A stretch of 10,955 bases of DNA from contig WELB01000339.1 in assembly GCA_009602725.1 (NCBI GenBank), positions 52,539-63,493 of the forward strand. The letters are read 5' to 3'. The notes below the pieces were generated by a model. That model did no database searches and was not told the origin of the DNA. It saw nothing but the letters and a program-made list of their open reading frames with translations. Both the position numbers and the translations under genes were made by a program. This document shows positions 8,265-10,955 of this stretch, in pieces; the stretch's first letter is position 1, and every line of letters starts with the position of its first letter. Origin of the DNA: Spirogloea muscicola (lineage: Eukaryota > Streptophyta > Zygnematophyceae > Spirogloeales > Spirogloeaceae).

Positions 8265-8407
8265 TGTCTGCCTATCATCGGCAAGTGAATCGAAGTACAT
8301 AGACTGCTTGTCTTTCTTGCATACGCTCTATGAGCCACCTTCCTTTGTAGAGGCTGCTCTTTTCGGTGATCCCAAAGCCTTCACATCCATCTTACATGCA
8401 GAAGCAG

Positions 8408-8433
8408 GTCAACTACGAATTGTTGTAGTTGAC
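8408..8433. repeat. 9-bp inverted repeat GTCAACTAC/GTAGTTGAC
   Basis: GTCAACTAC at 8408-8416 is the exact reverse complement of GTAGTTGAC at 8425-8433, with an 8-nt loop GAATTGTT. TTGAC in the arms is a W-box-like core (TTGAC[C/T]). It lies inside the unassigned stretch. Confidence 0.7.
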
Positions 8434-9359
8434 TACTCAGAAATGCAGGTCATGCTGACCATGCCCTCCTTGCTGGAAGTGGCCTCTCGTACGCCTTGTG
8501 GGCCGTTGACACGGACGAACATGTATAGATAAGGGGAGTTGTAAGGCATGTCATATTTCGCTTCTGTTGCACTGAAGCAGCAGATACTCTAGGAGCCACA
8601 ACTGCTGAGTGCTGCTTGCCTCTACATTGCTGAGACACTCGCAACGTTGCTGGCCAAAGTAAGGTCCAAGAACCACAACTCTTTACGGTGGACCACAGGA
8701 ATGCTACCAATTTGGGCAGTCTTGCACAAGGTGGTGCAGCCACCCAGCAAGCATCGATCCGGACAGACGACAGCATCAGGCAGTGTCATCTACTTGAGCG
8801 AACAACCTCCTGGAATAGCAAGTTAATGAGTCTCTGAGCAAGCATGAAGCTTGAAGGAGTGCGCTCATAAGTACGTGCACTATCCAAGAAGCTCGTGAAT
8901 ATGAGTTGGCTACACATAATGAACCACCTGTGTCATAAAGTATCACACGGCCAAATATGAAGTCCGGATATAGCTGAACCAAGCAAGTCCTCGATGAGGC
9001 AGGTTCACTTAAGCTTAGCCTTGTGAAGCTCACCAACGAGCTGAGTGGAGGTCGTCTTGCTACTCGCAGGCTTAAAGCACAATGAAATTGGTCAAGTCGG
9101 CCCCAGATAGCGTAGAAACCAGATCTTGCATCCGGATTTCGACTGAGATTACTATATGAACAAGGGCAAGCCAAGGTCAGACCTTACACAATGTGCTTCG
9201 GATTGTTAGCAGAAGATTACATGCGTGCAAGCTGGAGCATGGTAGTCAACATAGCTTCCTGCTCTCATGGCAGGAGAGTGAGCAGCGGATATAGCTGTGC
9301 CGGCTGGGCACGGGCCGGGGCCAGGCGAGGCCCCTGACGAGCTGGGAAGGGGCAATGTG

Positions 9360-9394
9360 GGCTCTGGACTCGTCCGGCTTTGCCCAGAGCCGGA
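9360..9394. repeat. Overlapping alternative hairpins
   Basis: GGCTCTGG at 9360-9367 can pair with CCAGAGCC at 9384-9391, and TCCGGCT at 9373-9379 can pair with AGCCGGA at 9388-9394. The two stems share bases 9388-9391, so they exclude each other. The surrounding 9297-9420 is GC-rich. Confidence 0.5.
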
Positions 9395-9467
9395 GCTTTG
9401 GGGTTGCATCGAGGCGGCCCCACGTGCGCCTCTCCTGCCATACGTATATGCTCACTCGTCGGTACCA

Positions 9468-9650
9468 GAGAACCCCCTAAGACAGCTCGTTGCCCCGTTA
9501 CCGAAATTCTCGTAAGGCTTGGATTGGCCTCCTTTTCAATTTCATGCGCACCGCGCGCCTTCCTCACTCTCTAGAGACCCTCTTAGCCAGCTGATTGCCC
9601 GGTTACCATATCCTGGAAGGCTCGGATTGGCCTCCCTTTCATTCAGACCC
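9468..9650 (+). repeat. Diverged two-copy tandem repeat, period about 103-106 bp
   Basis: Copy 1 runs from about 9468 and copy 2 from about 9574. Shared blocks in order are GAGAAC(C)CC, TAAGACAGCT versus TAGCCAGCTG, TTGCCC, GGTTACC versus CGTTACC, GGAAGGCTCGG versus GTAAGGCTTGG, and the identical GGATTGGCCTCC at 9521-9532 and 9624-9635. The copies differ at many positions, so the duplication is old. Confidence 0.75.
9542..9561 (+). repeat. 20-bp repeat, copy 2 (first copy at 5435)
   Basis: Identical to 5435-5454. It sits between the two tandem copies of the 9468-9650 repeat, just after TTTCAATT of the first. Confidence 0.85.
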
Positions 9651-9660
9651 TGTACGTTCC

Positions 9661-9722
9661 TTTGGGCTGGCCTCTCACAGCCACTGCCGTTTCTTCCGTT
9701 AGATGGAAGAGCTGTTTGTTTC
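9661..9722 (-). repeat. Hairpin-repeat unit on the minus strand
   Basis: GGCTGGCCTCTCACAGCC at 9665-9682 is the reverse complement of the hairpin core GGCTGTGAGAGGCCAGCC. Further along, GGAAGAGCTGTTTG carries the reverse of the CAGCTCTTCC head seen at 3479-3488. It follows directly on the tandem repeat. Confidence 0.75.
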
Positions 9723-9774
9723 CTTCCTTACACTTCATCTCTCCTGCCAGTAATGCCAGTCACGGTAAAGGCCA

Positions 9775-10085
9775 CCCGCTCGGCGACTTTACTGGCTGCT
9801 GGGCGGGCGGCAGCTATGGTGGGTCCGCAGAAGGTGGGGACGGGGAGGGGCCCGCGCCGAAAAAACCGGCCAGTGATCGGCTTGAGCTGTGGGCGGTTCG
9901 AACCCGCGTCCGTGTTCCGACCGCGGCCGGGGCGCACCCGGGGGCGGCGGCTTCGGCCCCACCTCCCGAGCCGCAAGCTCGCCGAAAGTGGGGCGTCGCC
10001 CCTCTGTTCGAATCGTTACGGAGCTGTTGCTGACTGGTGGTCCTATTCGAGTATCGTGCTCCTTCGGCCGTTGCAGACGTAGTGC
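9775..10085. other. GC-rich block open in several frames
   Basis: At least two plus-strand frames and one minus-strand frame are open across most of this block, so openness is no sign of coding. Translations are Arg/Pro/Gly-rich and match nothing I recognise. GGTTCGAACCC at 9894-9904 resembles a tRNA T-arm, but no acceptor or anticodon arm can be paired with it. Transferred organellar DNA or a GC-rich gene fragment are possible but unsupported. Confidence 0.35.
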
Positions 10086-10121
10086 ACTTCCTTTCCGAGT
10101 GCGGACGGTGAACAGCACCAA

Positions 10122-10278
10122 GAAGGAAGTGGCTCTCTCAAAGGGAGCAACCGAAAAGCATTGACAAGAATTCCTCTCGCCCAGAGACAATGTCCGAATG
10201 AAGAAGGTTATGGCTGGTTCTGGAGAATGACTCCTCGAGTAGCCGGCGATGGCTGTGACCGGCCAGCCCAGGAAAAAG
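10122..10278 (+). repeat. Two diverged hairpin-repeat units
   Basis: The first has AAGTGGCTCTCTCA at 10127-10140 and then AAGGGAGCAACCGAAAAGCA, lacking the hairpin. The second has TCCTCGAGTAGCCGGCGATG and the core GGCTGTGACCGGCCAGCC at 10251-10268. Both resemble units in 3479-3650; the ATTGACAAG tail after the first also recurs as AATGACAAGG at 3583-3592. Confidence 0.7.
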
Positions 10279-10317
10279 AACAGCGCTTCCAAATTGACTG
10301 GTAGCTGTAAAGGAGAA

Positions 10318-10369
10318 GAAGAAGTGGCTCTCCCAATGGGGGCAAGGGCTGTGAGAAGCCAGCCCGAAA
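10318..10369 (+). repeat. Hairpin repeat, copy B, near-identical to 3416-3467 in inverse orientation
   Basis: The 52-bp unit has the head AAGTGGCTCTCCCA at 10322-10335, a GGGGGCAAGG spacer and the core GGCTGTGAGAAGCCAGCC at 10347-10364. It differs from the reverse complement of 3416-3467 at one position. It is the most complete plus-strand unit and the best basis for a consensus. Confidence 0.9.
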
Positions 10370-10429
10370 GGGCCAGTCCAAGGAAAAGGATAGATGAAGT
10401 TCTGGGCCTCTCGACTGACTCACGTTCAG

Positions 10430-10645
10430 CTGCACCACACTGTCAAGGTTAGCAAGGTGACGACGAGCTGCACGACCAACCGTCGAGGCGACCAGCCAAT
10501 TGGCGCGCCGGTCGTGTGGCCCCGACAGGGGGGAGGTGGTCGGGTGCTGCACGCCCGGGCCTGACAGGCTGCGCGCAAAGCGGGGGGCCCCGCCCAATCA
10601 GCGGCAATTGGCGGCCTCCTGGGCCCCCCTCATAGGCGTGCAACT
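10430..10645. other. GC-rich block with palindromes and a GC-box/CCAAT motif
   Basis: CCAATTGG at 10496-10503 and GGCGCGCC at 10502-10509 are overlapping perfect palindromes. GGCCCCGCCCAATCAGCGG at about 10586-10604 joins a GC-box-like and a CCAAT-box-like sequence, a pattern found in some promoters. No gene start is visible downstream within the window, so promoter function is unsupported. Confidence 0.3.
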
Positions 10646-10955
10646 TGTGGATGGGGTGGGGGAGGGAGAGAGGAGAAGAGGGAGCGAGAGACTGTCTTCA
10701 ATACTACAAGGAAGACTCTTCTAAAGAGGGCGATGGCTGAGGGAGTGAGAGGTGGGAGGGGGGAGCGAGAGAGGGGGAGAGTAGGGGAGAAAAGAACGTA
10801 AATGGTGTGATGGAGTCCTGAGAGAATTGAGCTCATCCATAGAAACAATCTTCCAGAGAGGGCAAGGGATATGAGAAGAATTGACAAGGTGAAGTCTGGA
10901 GAAAGTGGAGATGAAAGTGAGCTCTTCCAAAGGGGGGAGGGGGTGAGGGGGAGGA
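10646..10955 (+). repeat. Polypurine tract with degenerate repeat units
   Basis: The plus strand is dominated by G and A, with several G-runs (about 10650-10690, 10746-10790, 10931-10955) capable of quadruplex formation. Three degenerate unit heads are visible: GACTCTTCTAAAGAGGGCGA (about 10714-10733) leading into TGGCTGAGGG, ATCTTCCAGAGAGGGCAAGG (about 10848-10867), and GAGCTCTTCCAAAGGGGGGA at about 10919. The tract runs off the window end. Confidence 0.65.

Larger units (their letters stand above)
7700..9240. other. 1.5-kb stretch with no recognised gene
   Basis: Base composition is balanced and no long open frame stands out. The best frames are 92 codons at 8254-8532 on the plus strand and 132 codons at 8776-9174 on the minus strand. 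Neither shows a domain I recognise. Degenerate transposon or pseudogene sequence is possible, but I saw no reverse transcriptase, integrase or transposase motif. The structured parts are the two hairpins listed separately. Confidence 0.4.

Noticed and set aside
8776-9174. Retrotransposon coding remnant on the minus strand (132-codon frame)
   Set aside because: I found no reverse transcriptase, RNase H, integrase or protease signature in any frame.
9880-9920. tRNA-like T-arm around GGTTCGAACCC
   Set aside because: Only four stem pairs form and no matching acceptor, D or anticodon arm is found on either strand.
10003-10020. Second T-loop-like GTTCGAATC
   Set aside because: The flanking bases do not form a T-stem in either orientation.
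9519-10292. Long overlapping frames (187 aa plus, 167 aa minus, 123 aa plus)
   Set aside because: They cover repeat units and a GC-rich island and are mutually overlapping on both strands; none has a recognisable motif.
1-10955. CRISPR array, prokaryotic operon or phage-like system
   Set aside because: Spliced genes of eukaryotic type dominate and no regularly spaced repeat-spacer array exists.

Overview
This window is eukaryotic nuclear DNA, most likely from a land plant or another streptophyte. The best evidence is a multi-exon VPS37 gene whose spliced product follows the plant form of this ESCRT-I subunit, block by block. The introns have canonical GT...AG ends, and the first holds telobox-type AAACCCTAA motifs, which are common near the 5' ends of plant genes. 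I cannot name the species. GC-rich exons, long CT tracts and many short dispersed repeats would fit a non-flowering lineage, but that is inference.

Layout. (1) 1-2507, + strand: the 3' part of VPS37 in six exons, with its start codon left of the window. (2) 2508-5670: no convincing gene. A unique stretch of about 600 bp gives way to a repeat-rich zone (about 3140-4222), then G-runs and a GC-rich stretch. (3) 5672-5945: a long pyrimidine tract containing an almost pure (CT)n run interrupted by one ambiguous base. (4) 6084-7438, + strand: a three-exon gene for a predicted secreted protein of 294 residues. After the signal peptide it has 26 cysteines, 18 of them in the last 118 residues. I do not recognise the family. 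(5) 7439-9240: 3' flank with a possible poly(A) signal, then about 1.5 kb of unassigned DNA with two perfect hairpins. (6) 9290-10955: a second repeat-rich zone with a diverged tandem duplication, GC-rich blocks and a terminal polypurine tract.

The two genes have no evident functional link. VPS37 acts in the cytosol and at endosomes in sorting ubiquitinated membrane proteins; the second product probably goes to the cell wall or apoplast. The most unusual non-genic signal is a family of short repeats built around a hairpin core resembling GGCTGTGAGAGGCCAGCC, often preceded by AAGTGGCTCTCCCA. About a dozen diverged copies lie in the two zones. One copy at 3416-3467 and one in the opposite orientation at 10318-10369 match at 51 of 52 positions.
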